Origin: Rhizophagus clarus
Taxonomy: Eukaryota; Glomeromycota; Glomeromycetes; Glomerales; Glomeraceae
Length of the DNA stretch: 64,000 bases
Assembly: GCA_015698045.1 (NCBI GenBank)
Contig: BLAL01000081.1
Location: 64,501 to 128,500 of the forward strand
Direction of reading: 5' to 3'
Shown here: piece after piece, positions 1 to 14,237 of the stretch
Layout of the letters: every line of letters begins with the position of its first letter
Numbering within the stretch: position 1 is the stretch's first letter
Made by a program: the position numbers and the translations under genes
Notes under the pieces: model-generated
What the model saw: only the letters and a program-made list of their open reading frames with translations
Database searches by the model: none
Told to the model about the DNA's origin: nothing

Positions 1-1803
1 GATTTCAGGGAAGGGAAACCTCAAAAACGAAGAATGTATCTTCGCCAAAATGGTGTTGTAAGGACAAATTGTATTGATTGTCTGGACCGTACAAACGCTG
101 CTCAACTAATTATTGGAAAATGTGCTTTAGGACACCAAGTACTTATTTATTCTTATACTAATATACTAATATTTTTAATTTTTTAATATTTCAATTAACA
201 ACTTTTCATATTACATTTATAGTTATATGCCTTGGGAATTATTGACAACCCTTGGGTTCCAGTAGATTCTGATGTTGTGAACATGTTAACAGATATGTAT
301 CACGACCACGGTGACACTATTGCATTGCAATATGGTGGATCAAATTTGGTTAATACAATTGATTCATATCGTAAAATCAACCAATGGACAAGCCATTCTA
401 GAGATTTGATTGAGAATTTAAGAAGATATTATAACAATGCTTTTGCTGGTACGTTAATTTTGTTATGTTAGCTCGGTAAAACTTCGACATTTGTAATCTT
501 TAACAAAATGTTTTGTAATTAATAATTTATGTAGATTCCGAAAAGCAGGATGCGATTAATCTCTTCCTCGGAAATTTTACCCCGGAGAAAGATAAACTTC
601 ATTTATGGGAATTACCAAATGATTACTATTTACATAATGATGATCCTCGTTTTAAGAGACAACGTAGAAGGTAAAATGTATTCCGTTAACACTGTACCTT
701 TGTTCTTATTTATATTTGTATTTATGTTCAATGCTTTATTTATTGTGATGATGAAGCTATATACATTGGTGGACAAAAGACGTTCTTCAGTCGAAAGATG
801 ACGATATCTCAAGATATCAGCTTGTTCCGCGCGTAGCGCGTCAATTCGATGATGAGACTGATCCATATACGGGGTATTGGGTAGAATACTATCGTCCACA
901 GTTATTTACTTCGTTTGAGAAATTATTTGCCTATAATATGAATAGCACAACGAAATACATACCTTCGAGGTAATTCGTTAAATTAATCCATTCTGATTTA
1001 TTCATTATATTGTTATTGATGAATAAATAAATATAGTGCTGAGCTCGGATCGTACGATTATAGCCCATTTACTGTTCGTACAACTCCACAAGCAGCAAAG
1101 TATGTATTCATAAAATACATAAAAATATATATTTATATGTATAATTGTATCCAAATTTATAACTTTGTTTATTAACAGATTGATGAATATTGGTGGTGTT
1201 AAAAAGTGGCTTGCACTACCAAATACTACTAAGCCAAAGGAAACCGTTGTTGAAGAAAAAAAGATAATTGAAGAAAAACCAAAGAAAGAAAAGGAAAATC
1301 CATCATTAATGGAATCAATAGTATCAAGAAGTTTAAATCCAATTGTATCATCTAATGAAAACAAAGAGTATGAACAGTAAGTATTTTAATTCTTATTTAT
1401 AATTAGTTTCTTTGATAATTAATTTTTTTTTTTCTTTCTTTTTTTTAGATATGTGGATCAGGATAAAAATATGGTTTTAACTGGCGATACAGACTCCTCA
1501 TTGAAAAGTCATTTAGAATATCATCATTATGCAAATTTTTGTGATCGTGGCAATCTTCCAAATCCGATAACGGATTTAAAAGTACCAGTAATAGATAACA
1601 AAGTTTATGATGATTATCTTAAAATACCTAAGAAATATGCTATAATAAAAGCGGTTGGCTCAAGTCAATATGACAGTAGTAATGCAGCTAAAAGTAGATA
1701 TCAAGCTTATGAAAGTTGGTTAAAGACTGGTAAATTAGCTGTAAATAATAATGTTATTAACAATAAAAGTAAAGGAAATGAAAAGGGTATAAAAAATTTA
1801 TAG
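1..1803 (+). CDS. FIG4: FIG4-like SAC-domain phosphoinositide phosphatase, 3' part
   Basis: The coding exons read 1-138, 223-448, 535-670, 757-969, 1037-1099, 1179-1376 and 1449-1803; all introns are GT-AG and phases match, giving the last 442 residues. The 5' part lies outside the window. The second half of the SAC catalytic domain is visible, with the CX5R active-site motif in [13 protein letters not shown] (about codons 22-34), followed by [13 protein letters not shown] and a FIG4-type region with HWWTKDVL and [13 protein letters not shown]4 enzymes remove the 5-phosphate from PI(3,5)P2 on endosomal or vacuolar membranes and work with the PIKfyve/Fab1 kinase and the Vac14 scaffold; that role is known for the family. 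The C-terminus after about codon 260 is lysine- and glutamate-rich and poorly conserved. FIG4 rather than Sac1 is chosen from the long conserved post-catalytic part and lack of a visible C-terminal membrane anchor. Confidence 0.9.
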
Positions 1804-2175
1804 ATGACCTAAAGGAAGAATAATTTGTAAACTTGGTTATTTATTATTTATTATTTATTATTATCGCATTTGTAATTAATATACAGTATTTGTATAATAA
1901 AGAATAATGTTTTTAACGAATGATATTCCTGGTTATCAGATTAATAAGAATTGAGAAACGCTTGTGGCAATCACGCGACTAACAATCGCTTGAATTTATT
2001 GAATACTGCAAATAACGCCGCTGAATAAACTTAACAAGATGTACACTGTTGTCAAATTTAGTTCTCTTGATTTAATTTTGTCAGCAGGAAATAAAATGAA
2101 ACTATTCAATTAAAAGCTATTATTTATATTATAAATATATAAATTTAATGATTTTCATTATAAAAGATGAATTAA
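1804..2175. other. Intergenic space between converging genes
   Basis: This holds the 3' ends of FIG4 (+) and the lectin-fusion gene (-). No reading frame or repeat is seen apart from a short TTATTTATTATT run near 1840. Confidence 0.6.
1896..1901 (+). terminator. Poly(A) signal of the FIG4 gene
   Basis: A canonical AATAAA lies about 95 bases after the FIG4 stop codon in the AT-rich space between two converging genes. No other strong signal is nearer. Confidence 0.4.
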
Positions 2176-5167
2176 TCATTTTACATATTGAAATTGAAAT
2201 GCTATATGAGCAACATTTTCACCATGATTACGATCATGCATCTTCCCCCCACCTCCAATAATTCCTGATAACCTAAATTCATTATGATTTCCAAATGGAC
2301 CAATTCGAATCTCCCCAATTATTTTACAAACGTTAGGATTGATACCCAGGGCTCCTGTAGTCTTGCCATCATTAAAAAAAAACTCGATACTACAAAGTAG
2401 CCCACCACCGAACTTTAAATTTGCAGCTATAATGTAACTTGATTCATCCAAATCTGAGATAGTATGTTCTCTTCCACCTGTTCCATTTCCAATTCTTCCA
2501 ATTCTACCATCTTCATAGAAAATTTGCATACTATCAATCAACGAACCGTGTCTTAATTTTATTTTCGTGATAACACCAGGGTCATCTTCAGATATATTAT
2601 AGAATAAACCACGATTATCATCAAGATTATGTTGACCATCAGGAAAAGTATCAACTCCATATGGTCCGATCCAAAAGCTGCTAATCTTAAAAGGTTCACA
2701 TGATGGTTTATTATTAGGAATGAATTTATCTAACGAAAAGATGGGTAAAAACATTTCCATAAGTTTTGCTTTGGCCTCATTAAGCATTCTTAATTTGATA
2801 AGGTCAAAAACTCTCGTAAAAACTAGTTTATCAGAAGATTTTGCAATATAATTCACCGTTTTATTACTAATATTATCTTTTACTTCACCATTAGCTCGAA
2901 ATGAAAAGAGCGATTTCGAGTTTGAATCATTAGATATCAAAGTTTCTGTTTCTATTTGATTCATTCGCCACATAAAGAATCGATCGAAAGAATTCGTAAA
3001 ATGAACTTGATATTGAGAAATTATTTTTTTCAATTCATCAATCCCGAAATTTGGCTGAAAAATGAAGGATAATATTTTTTTAATAAAAACTCAAATTTAA
3101 AAAACACTCAAATTAATTTTTTTTTTTAAAAAAAAAAATTCTAAATAAATTCTAATATTACCATTTTTAATTTTATAGATTCTCTCAAGATGGTAAGATG
3201 CACTATTGCAAAAGTGATAGTAAAAGGTATCAAATAAATTATATTTTCGTTTTTCAAAAGATCCTGGAAAAATGAATTACAATTTTCGACAAGACTTTTT
3301 ATGTGAATAGTTCTTTTATCTTTTTGAATGACCAAATATTCCAAAAGTAATTTCTTAATAGGTTGCAAATTTTTTATCTGATTATCAATTTCATTAATAT
3401 ATTCTTTGCTAATAATTTCTTTCGCTCTATCATTTATTTGTGTAAAAATATTTTCTTCAATCATTTTATCATATCCTTCATACTCAAGAAAAAATAAAAT
3501 GACCAAAGTTGATAATAAAGGTATAGTTAAAAATACCTTATTAGCAATCAATTTATCTGCTGATAATTCTTTCTTTTTACTGGAAATTTTTTCAATTGTT
3601 TTCTCGCATGATTCCAAAATTTTATTTTCTAATTTTTCATCTTCAATTTGAGCATGCAACCAAGCGCGGGCTTTTTCAATTTGAACTATCCATTTTCCTA
3701 ATATTTTATTACAGTAAGCTATTGTTATGAATGTGTTCCATACTTTGGTATCGAATTTTTTGACACGTTCATCAGGGATACGAATGGAAGATGAAAAATT
3801 TTCGATTATAGTTATGCCAAGTTTTTCGGTAATTTGGTCGGATATTTTTTTGTATGATCCATCGTTATTTTGAGTCTCAATAACTTTCATACTCTCTTTT
3901 TCAGTTACAGCTTCTTGAATTATTTCAACAACCGATCGATCAGCTTTTTCTTTGATTACTTTTTTTGTTGCATGTTCAACAACGACTGTATCAGTTTTTT
4001 CCAATAATTCTTTGAAGAGTTTTTCATCATTTTTTAATTGAGCCTTTAAATATTTCTCTGCTTTTTCAAATTTATCCTTTAATTCTGAAGATGATGTTTT
4101 CCTGAGAAAGGATAAGGTTATAGCGGTATCTAATAATTTTGTATTTTCGGGTAGTCTATTACCGAAACAAGTTTTAATAGATGATCTCAGGGAATCGTTA
4201 GACTTAACATCGAGTTCCTTAGAAACGTTATCAGTAAGTTCTATTAAACCATCATCTTTTTGGCATGATACTATTTTTTTTGCTTTCTCGGTTGTGGTAG
4301 AGGTTTTAACAGTAGCCGCGGCAACTTCTCTTTCTTTTTTGACGCTTTGTTCAACAATGATCTTTTCTGAAATACTTAATAGCTCTTCTGCCAATTTTTT
4401 GTCTTTAAGTTCTTCAATAAGATACTTCTTGGCTTTTTCAGATTGTTCTTTATGTCGAACTTGAGATTGAGAGGCAATAGTTAAGTAACGGAGTGACAAA
4501 GCTGTTTCCCATACGTCTTTTGAGACTGTTTTTAATTTTTCACTAACACCGTAAGTCTGAATAAATGATTGTATTTTATCGGAAGAGATGTTAATTTGAT
4601 CGGAAACGATTTTGTTTAATTTAATAGAACCATTGCTTTTTTGGTCGTCAACAATCTTCTTGGCCGTTTCAGGAGTGGTTTTTGATCTAAGGATGATAAA
4701 TACAGAAGAAACGTCTTCGATTTTATATTTAAGTATACTTTCGAGTGCGGAAGACCAAGAAGATTCTTTCTTTATATTATTAAAAGCTTTCTCAACAATT
4801 ACTTTCTTACAAGATTCTAAAATATCATTCTCTAATTTTTCATCACCGATTTGAATATGCAACCAAGCGCGGGCTTTATCGTTTTGAGTTGTCCAATTTG
4901 ACTTGTGTTTCCTTAACACATTGATGCAGTAAGCTATTGTTATAAACGTGTTCCATATTTTGGTATTAAACTTTTTCATACGTTCATTAGAAATATGAAT
5001 GGAAGAAGAAATATTTTCGGTAGCAACTATGGCAAGTTCGTCAGTAATTTGGTCGGATAATATATCGAAAGAACCATCATTGTTTTGAGTTCCAATAATC
5101 TCTTCTTTAACGTGTTCACATTGAAGAATAGATATAAAATCTTTCATTCGTTCATCCCACAAATACA

Positions 5168-5168
<1 letters not shown>
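2176..5168 (-). CDS. VWA5A/PARP4-tail repeat protein fused to jacalin-like lectin
   Basis: Two exons, 5168-3162 and 3054-2176, are joined by a 107-bp GT-AG intron in phase 0 and encode about 961 residues. The first exon has four repeats of about 110 residues (roughly 16-125, 165-275, 292-410 and 424-530). Each has a core like TQNNDGSFDI followed by WNTFITIAYC and EKARAWLHAQI; repeats 1 and 4 are the most alike. This pattern matches the helical C-terminal domain of VWA5A and PARP4, whose function is unclear. Two hydrophobic segments (about 545-562 and 645-660) flank a helical stretch. The second exon holds a jacalin-like beta-prism lectin domain (about 794-961) with WIGPYG, KIKLRHGSLIDSMQIFYEDG and IGPFG. 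I infer a membrane-bound glycan-binding protein. The start is the first ATG after a long A/T run; a second ATG seven codons later is also possible. Treating the exons as separate genes is less likely because the splice phases fit and the downstream frame has no ATG before its lectin-side helix. Confidence 0.7.
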
Positions 5169-5199
<31 letters not shown>

Positions 5200-5940
5200 T
5201 CACACGAAAAGGGTTGTTTATATGCGCATTTGGAAGTTGGAGAACTTTAATTTGTTTCTCTAACGTTGAAGTTACTAAACACATAGCTCAGCACATATAA
5301 CATTTAGCGAACTGCTTACTAATAAAAGCATTACTATCTTAAGTATCGTTCAAAATTAAATACCAAGTTCAGATTCAAATTTTCTAATGAGCGTTATTGT
5401 CCTGTAATTTTTATGGCAAATTTGATTGAATATCACATCACCAAGAACCACATGACTTAATAAAAAGCACTAGACTATTACATATAAAGCAATATTAAAT
5501 TCCTAGCGCCGAATTTTGAACATAATAGCTTTACACCTTTTCAAAATATTAACTAACAATGATGTAATGGTCTTTCGTGATATGAAATGGGTAAAATAGA
5601 TGATGTATTATGTGTAGCATAATTGTTGTGAAGTATTAGTGATAAAAAGTCGATTTTCTTATTACTTTTATAATTAATTCTTTAATTAAATTAAATAAAT
5701 AAATAAAATATGAGTAAAAGTTCTATTTTTTTGTGTTGTAATGTGCTATTTGTCTTTTTGCATCAGAGTAATAAAATAAAAAGGAAGATAAGATTTTTCT
5801 TGCAATCGTTAAGCCATATTGTGTGAATTATATTATTAAATATCAAATATTATTACAGCATCTAATTTACAACGAGTCTAAGTATAAACTATAATTAATA
5901 TGCAACATCTATTAATTAACCATTATCAATCGTGAAAACA
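5169..5940. other. Intergenic region
   Basis: The region begins with facing T and A runs (about 5167-5200) directly upstream of the lectin-fusion start. The rest is AT-rich with no supported frame. It probably holds the lectin gene promoter and the 3' end of the TFIIS-domain gene. Confidence 0.5.
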
Positions 5941-6618
5941 TTAAAACTTATCAAGCATATTACGGGAAACCCAAACAGTCCCTCCACTACCTCCAGACAT
6001 GCAAGAACCCAATGATCCGTCCGACTCAAGTTTCATTGGCACTAAATCTGATTCGTATCTGACACAATTTTCAATCATCCTTCTTAGTTCTGATTGTTTT
6101 TGATAATACTTTTCGTGAGAAAGCATTTCATCTCCTGTCAATTTGTAAACGTCCTCAGCTTTGATAATTCCGCTTATAACTTTATTTACAAATTCGGAGT
6201 TTCTCTTATCTCGTAGATTCCAAAGTTTACTTCTACAACATGTTTTATACTTGACATCATAGGAACTTGATCCAGTGTTAGTAAAAATACTTTCTTCGAT
6301 CTTCTTAGCAAGTTCTGCCATATTAAGTCGTGTTATCTCGTCTCTTTCATTACACGCATCTAGCAACGATTGATAAAATAATTTTAAACCTAAAATAGAT
6401 TATAAAGTTAGACTAAAATAAATTAAGTAGTTTATTAAACAAACAAATTATTTACAGTTATCCCGGATACCGTTTCCGGTATATAAGTATTCAATGGGAA
6501 GATCCGGTCCTGTAATTGTCAATGCTGGTTGACAGTTATCATTAGTACTTATGGATTTTCTAACGGGTTTGTTGTAAACCTCTTGCTTTACTTGTTTTTT
6601 TGATATCCTACGTGGCAT
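5941..6618 (-). CDS. Stand-alone TFIIS central-domain protein
   Basis: Exons 6618-6456 and 6389-5941, joined by a 66-bp intron with matching phase, encode 203 residues starting MPRRISKKQ. Residues from about 50 match the TFIIS central domain (TFS2M): IRDNCLKLFYQSL, then AELAKKIEESIF, YKTCCRSKLWNLRDKRN and LTGDEMLSHEKY. In TFIIS this domain binds RNA polymerase II. Neither the N-terminal LW domain nor the C-terminal zinc ribbon that carries the acidic cleavage residues is present, so transcript cleavage activity is not expected. A binding or regulatory role, as in Bye1/PHF3-type proteins, is possible but those carry a PHD finger that is absent here. The C-terminal 40 residues are Ser/Gly-rich and not recognised. 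Confidence 0.75.
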
Positions 6619-7985
6619 TATTTTAAATATAGAAACTGCGGATTTAAGAATTTCTGCGCTGATATTGTTCGTTCTTTGAGAAAATAAAGTAATTATGCAA
6701 AAAAAAAAAATGATCAATTGAGAATGAATTGCGTCTTAGCCATCTTTTCAGAATTCAGGTTCTTTTTATGAGTTTTTTTTTTTACATACTCGCAAAAGTT
6801 TATTGAATAATAGAGATGTAATGAATTATTATAAAATGTATTAATAAAGTTTATTTTTTCGCGTCATTATACTAAAACAAACTTTTTAAAGCTTATTCAT
6901 TAGGAAATTGATACAGTGATTAATACTTATAGTTATACTTAGAGAACTAGTTTCAATAATAATACAATTTATAAATTCTAAAAAAATAACCAGTTAATCT
7001 TCTTCCATATTATTACACACTCTTGGTCCAATTCGTGAAGAATTCATAACAATTCAAAGTTAATGATTAACTTTTTTTTATGTGAAAAAGCGCGTAAACC
7101 GTTTATCATGTATTATCAGTTATGTGTATTATTATAGTATTATAGTCGAGTATAAAAAAATACATAAAATATAAAAACTAAGCTGATACAATATTTAAAA
7201 AAAAGCCACACAGGCACACACAGGCCACCTTTTCGCCTACTTCACCACTTCTCATTGGAAAAGGTGAAATAGCAGTATCAGGTATAGAGTCTTTCCGGGC
7301 GTTTAGAGATCGCCAATTCAAAAATATACCCTTTTGTCTAAGAATAAACGAAAGCTTACTGCTGTAAAATGTAACACGTGATATAAGATAGCAATGTGAA
7401 AACCATTCATAACTCGTTCTGTAAAGATTGAGATTTGGTATATCAAAGTAGTTATTCATTTTTTTAACGGATTTTCACGTGTTTACTAGTTACTACAATA
7501 GATTATTCGCATTTTGGTTTTTTGTGTGCCAGGTTCGTGGCGCAGCAAACAGATTGTGGCGCAACAAAAATAATAAAGAAAAAAAAATTTTTTTAATAAA
7601 CATACAACCTCAAAAATTATTAAGTAAATGTTTTTCTTCAGTTTACTTGGAGAGATAAAAGCGATTTTAAATATCATTATTGACTCATTTAACTTCTTTT
7701 ACGAAATCCATTTTTGGAAATGATCTACAAAGACGGTAGAATCAACTATTTATATGTAAAATCAAAATCGGCATTCAAAACCTTCTTCCAAATCCTAAGT
7801 AAACTTGCAGAGCAGGTGAAATTACATCAACAGTACAAGTTTGAAAACTTTATGTCGAAGAAAAAAATCTTTAATGATGTTTTTTTAAATTTGCTGAGCC
7901 ACGAACCTGGCACACAAAAAAAAGGGTGCAAAAAATTCGATATCATGTGATTTTTGTATATGAGCACGTGATATAATTTTTTTTA
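6619..7985. other. Intergenic region holding a MITE-like element
   Basis: No convincing gene is seen. A reading frame at 7178-7459 (-) lacks any recognised motif. CACGTG E-box-like sites occur near 7376, 7475 and 7964, flanking the inverted-repeat element at 7518-7921. Confidence 0.5.
7518..7921. mobile_element. MITE-like element with 32-bp terminal inverted repeats
   Basis: The left arm 7518-7549 contains TGTGTGCCAGGTTCGTGG and the right arm 7890-7921 is its reverse complement with one mismatch over 32 bases. The 404-bp span has no coding capacity that I can support. A clean target duplication was not found because both outer edges run into T/A tracts. Superfamily is undetermined. Confidence 0.6.
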
Positions 7986-9314
7986 TTATTCTTCTCTATG
8001 ATAGGTTGCTGAAATATTTTTGAATTGTGCATCACAAGCGTTAAACCAATTAACGTCCTCTTGGGACGCAAAAGGTAAAACTACTTTTATCAATTCCTGG
8101 GAATGTAAAGAAGTGTCGGTAACTTTTGATTCTACAGCCATTGAATCTTGAGGAGGATATAAACTTGTTCCCAATTCATCTGCATCATCAGAAATCAATT
8201 TACATAAATCCATATATTGATCAAGTGTCTGATTGATCTTTGACATATTTCCATCAGTCTCTCCCTTTTCACTTGATGAATTATATGATGATAAATCTAA
8301 AGGCACTATATATCTTTTCAATGTTTTATTGAAAAGTTTCTTTACCAAATCAAATAATTTTAAAGATAATTCAATAACTTCTTTTTCTTTCGTCGATAAT
8401 GTTACATTAATAGATTCGCCAAATATCTCGTCCCAACCATCATCTTCATCTCCTTGTTTATCATCTTGATTTAATAATTTTTTAATTTCTAAAATAACAT
8501 CTTTTAATAATTCTAACCTTTCTTCCCACTTAATTATAACAGCTTGTTTATTAGTTTTTGGTAAATTATTAAATCGATCACATGCTTCCCATACAACTCC
8601 AGTTGAAATAAGATACCCTTTTGATGTTATTACACTTGGATCTACAGGTTCATCCAAAAATGAATTCGCTAGAGCTGCTGAATTGAAAAGGATCTCTTCT
8701 GTTGTTGATTTTATCATTTGAATTAAAGTCTTCCCTGTTGATGTTGGTATTGATTCAACATATCCACTTATACGAAATAATGTTTCCCCCATGGCTTCAA
8801 TTGTTGGTATAGCTGATATTGGTAAGCACGGAGGTTTGCACGCAATTGTAACCTTTAAAAAAAAAAATTTTTTTAAATTAATTACCTGATTACCTTATTA
8901 AAAATAAATGGAATAAAGTACGTGATAAATAATTGCCATATTTTTCACCTTTGTCGCATTATCTGCAAGAATTAATCCTAATTTACCTAGAATCGAAAGA
9001 AAATAAAAAAAAAAAAATCAGTAATTCATTTTCAATGCAATAAGAAGGAGAATATAACATACCAAGATCGTTTACAATAGCTTCACCATCAACATTCTCA
9101 TGACTTTGTAATGTTTGAGAACTATTAGTCTCTTTTAAATATCCAAGTAACATATCAACTAATGCACGCAATTTTGTCTGAACATCTTTATTTGTCATTA
9201 AACATAGATTATAAAGCGATTTATCGAAAAGAAAAGATTTTAATCTGACTAGATCGGACTTCGTTTATATTACAGAATAAAATCCTACATACCAGAATTA
9301 CTTGGAGCTGACAT
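7986..9314 (-). CDS. CCNDBP1/GCIP-family protein
   Basis: Exons 9314-9293, 9185-9063, 8986-8949 and 8852-7986 join in phase to give 349 residues. The family is recognised from TGVVWEACDRFNNLPKTNK, a helical N-terminal half (TKLRALVDMLLGYL, GKTLIQMIKS) and the acidic linker DDGWDEIFGE; the C-terminal NWFNACDAQFKN also fits. GCIP (Grap2 and cyclin-D interacting) proteins are helical binding proteins studied mainly in animals, where they bind D-type cyclins and bHLH factors; the role in fungi is not established. The first exon is only 22 nt (MSAPSNSG edge). An alternative start at the ATG at 9198, in frame with exon 2, would remove it. The gene is divergent from the BTB gene, with a shared 600-bp promoter region. 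Confidence 0.7.
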
Positions 9315-9917
9315 ATTAAATATTATCAATTTTACAAGTATTAATGAACCAAAAAATACGCGTTATTTCATGTCAAGGCGTCGAATTTTTGTGCTTTGTG
9401 TCACAGAACTATATGAATTCGGTATAAAGTTGGCGGAAAAATTTTTATTAGCCGAAAGAAAATAAAGTATATAAAGTGGGACCGCTTTTTTTTACGCAAA
9501 AAAAAAAAAAAAAAAAAAAATTGTAGGTTAAAAAAAAAAAATACATAACTTTCTTTCTTTTACTACATACCCTACACTTGTATTCATTTTTTGAACCTTG
9601 ATTTTGAGGTAATCTCGTGGTGTTTTTTTTTTCTCTTTATTATTTATTATGTATAAATATGACAGTCTATTATAATTCTTTCAAAAAAACTTTTTTTTTT
9701 AATAAATACTGCGGCTAAACAGTATTTCTCTAAAGGTTCGTTTCAATTACGAAATGGATTTTATTATTACTTAAATTAAGGTTTAAACCTTCAAAGTAAT
9801 ATATATAAACTAATTAATTTTTTAACCCATTTTTCGACATTTTCGTTATCTGTTATTATTTGTCCTAGTTGTTTTTCTTTTTTTTTTTCTAATTTTTAAC
9901 ATATAAACCCTATATAT
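9315..9917. promoter_or_regulatory. Divergent promoter region between the GCIP-like and BTB genes
   Basis: The start codons of two genes face away from each other across 603 bp. The span has A-runs at about 9497-9520 and 9528-9542 and T-rich tracts near the BTB start, which could exclude nucleosomes. No specific factor site is claimed. Confidence 0.4.
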
Positions 9918-11895
9918 ATGGCTTCACAAATAAGCCCCAATAGGGAAAGCGAAACCATGTTTGCCCGTGAGGAGACAATTATTCTCAATGTTGGAGGAGT
10001 AAAGGTTCGATTTTATAAATAATAATATTTATTTTATATTTGACTAATTTGATCTAAAGTAGATGATTTAATTTTAGTACGAGACATATCCTTCAACACT
10101 GACCGCATTTCCAGACACTTTACTTGGGACAATGTTTCAAGAACGAAATAGAGAAATGTTGCACCCAAAGAATGGTAATGAATATTTTATTGATAGAAAT
10201 GGATATGCATTTCGATATATTCTTGAATTTTATCGAAATGGAAAAATATTATGGAGCGATAGAGCAGATAAAAATCTTGTAGCAGTGACTCGTGAGGAAC
10301 TAGATCAAGAGATTGATTATTTTCAATTACCAGTTAAAGACGTTGCTGTTACTTCAGGAGAACTTACAGTAGCTTCTAAAGTTGATGCGTTTGTAGCAGC
10401 TCTTAAAAAAGTTATTCATATAGCTATAAACCAACTTCAAACCGAAATTCAAATGGCTATAACTGATTTTGGAACCATTGAAGAATTAGAGTGGTATCCA
10501 GCGCAAGGTCAAAGCGAAGTAATAGCAGACATTATGAAACCATTTAATATGGTTGGTTTTGTTATTTTACAGCATTTTGGAGATGCAATTGAAAGACATA
10601 TTAAATCGGAAATTCCAGAATTTTCATGGAGATGTGAATTTTATAATTGTAAGCCAAGAAGAGGGTATGGTGCATTAATGTCCCCGTATCTATCAAATAG
10701 TCACAATTTCTTAAATAATTCGTTTAATAATATGGGATTTAATGGTGGTATAAGCAGGATGTCACAACCAAATATAATGACTTTTCAGCATATAATAAAT
10801 GCAAACAATAATACATCCACAGTTTCATCGTGGCCTGTATTTAATCAAAATAATAACCAACAAAACAATCTAAATAACGTTGCACATGATGTAAATAGTA
10901 TCCCTAGATTATTTGGTAATAACACTAATGGGTTTAATTCTAATAGTATAAGCCAAACGGTTGGAGGTCAAGCAGCTAATTTTGGTGCTTCTCAAACGCC
11001 ACTTGGATTTGGTGCAAATCGAGCGGACGGAAATGTACAAGCATTTGGAGGAAGTCAAACAAATATTGTAAATGGTCCAAATTTTAACGGGGATCGAACA
11101 TCAGTTAATGCACAACATTTTGAAGGAAATTCGACAAATGTGAATGGACAAGCGCCTGGTCCTCCCCCTCTCCCGTTTGGTGGAAATCAAGCAACAGGAG
11201 ATGGGCCAGCCGTTATCGGACAACCATTCGTTGGTGGAGGTAATGGAAATCAAGCAACAGGTAATGGAACTCAATTTGGCGCCAATCGACTATCAGGAAA
11301 TGGATCTTCGCTTACTTCACCATTTGGTGATGGTGGAAATCATTCAATAGGTAGTGGACTATTCGGAAGTGGACCAAATAATCATTTTGGACAATATGGT
11401 TCAACTTTTAATGTAAATCAATCGAACAACAATACAAATGGACAATTTAGTGGTAATCAAAATGTTGGTTTTGGTTATTGTACTACACCATATATTAATC
11501 AATCACAAGGATTTGGGTCACATGCAATATCTGGATATTCAGGAGGTTCATCCAATTTTTTTAATGGAATTCCTTTAGGAGTAACGTTTAGGACAAACAA
11601 TAATTCTGTTACATCTAATCAACCATCATCTATGCAAGGTCATCCTTATTCAACAACTCATGCCAATCCCTTTGGTGGAAGTAATCATTCGGTAACATCC
11701 TATAATGGCGGCGGTCAAACATATGTACCACTTCATTCAGGGTATCATGCTCTTGTTCCAACGGCAACTCACGATAATGATACACCTTCAATGTTTTATC
11801 GTCGAGCAGAAGGCAGGGCTCTAAAATTGGTAATCAGGCTAGATTATGATTATTCAGTAGCAAACATATTGTCAAATACTTGTCTTTCTAAATGA
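9918..11895 (+). CDS. BTB/T1 (KCTD-like) protein with FG/GN-rich low-complexity tail
   Basis: Exons 9918-10004 and 10078-11895 join in phase 0 and give 634 residues. Residues 18-115 form a T1-type BTB domain: TIILNVGGVKYETYPSTL, then FIDRNGYAFRYILEFYRNG. KCTD-type BTB proteins oligomerise and often act as cullin-3 substrate adaptors; other T1 proteins lie on potassium channels, but no membrane segment is present here. Residues about 120-235 form a second conserved-looking helical region. From about 240 to 600 the protein is very rich in N, G, S, Q and F, with many FG-type dipeptides (GFGA, AFGG, PFGG, QFGA, LFGS, GFGS). Such tails resemble FG-nucleoporins or prion-like domains and may drive condensation; that is inference. 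The final 25 residues return to normal composition, so a missed intron near the end cannot be excluded. Confidence 0.8.
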
Positions 11896-12335
11896 TTCAG
11901 TTGTATGATGTTATATATATATTTTTGGTAAGTTTAAAGTACAATATAGATTATTATTTTTGTTGCATGTAATTAGTAAAAAAAAAACAAAAAAAAAAAA
12001 AATTATATTAATTCACAAAATTTTCAAGATAATATTTATTTAATCCCTAATCTCACCCGTTCACCTCAGAAAATAAGAATCATATTTCATAATTTCTTAT
12101 TTTTTCAAGGAGAAAAAATTTTTTTTCATAATCATATGCAAAAATTACATAGAAAATTAATTTGCATGTATATATAATTTTGGAGGAAAAGTATTTTTAT
12201 CAATCATCATAGTTTAATTCTCTTTATTTTACTGTTTAGTAATATGAGAAGGAAAAAGGAGGAAAATAATTAAGATTTTGTGTCATCATACATTGTGGAA
12301 CTTTTTGTACATTGGCAAAATTAAAAACAAAATTT
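11896..12335. other. Intergenic space between converging genes
   Basis: AT-rich 3' ends of the BTB gene (+) and the NDUFAF7 gene (-). No frame or repeat beyond A-runs near 11980. Confidence 0.5.

Positions 12336-14237
<1,902 letters not shown>

Noticed and set aside
11144-11350. 68-codon frame inside the BTB gene
   Set aside because: It is the +1 shadow of the repeated GN/FG coding sequence.
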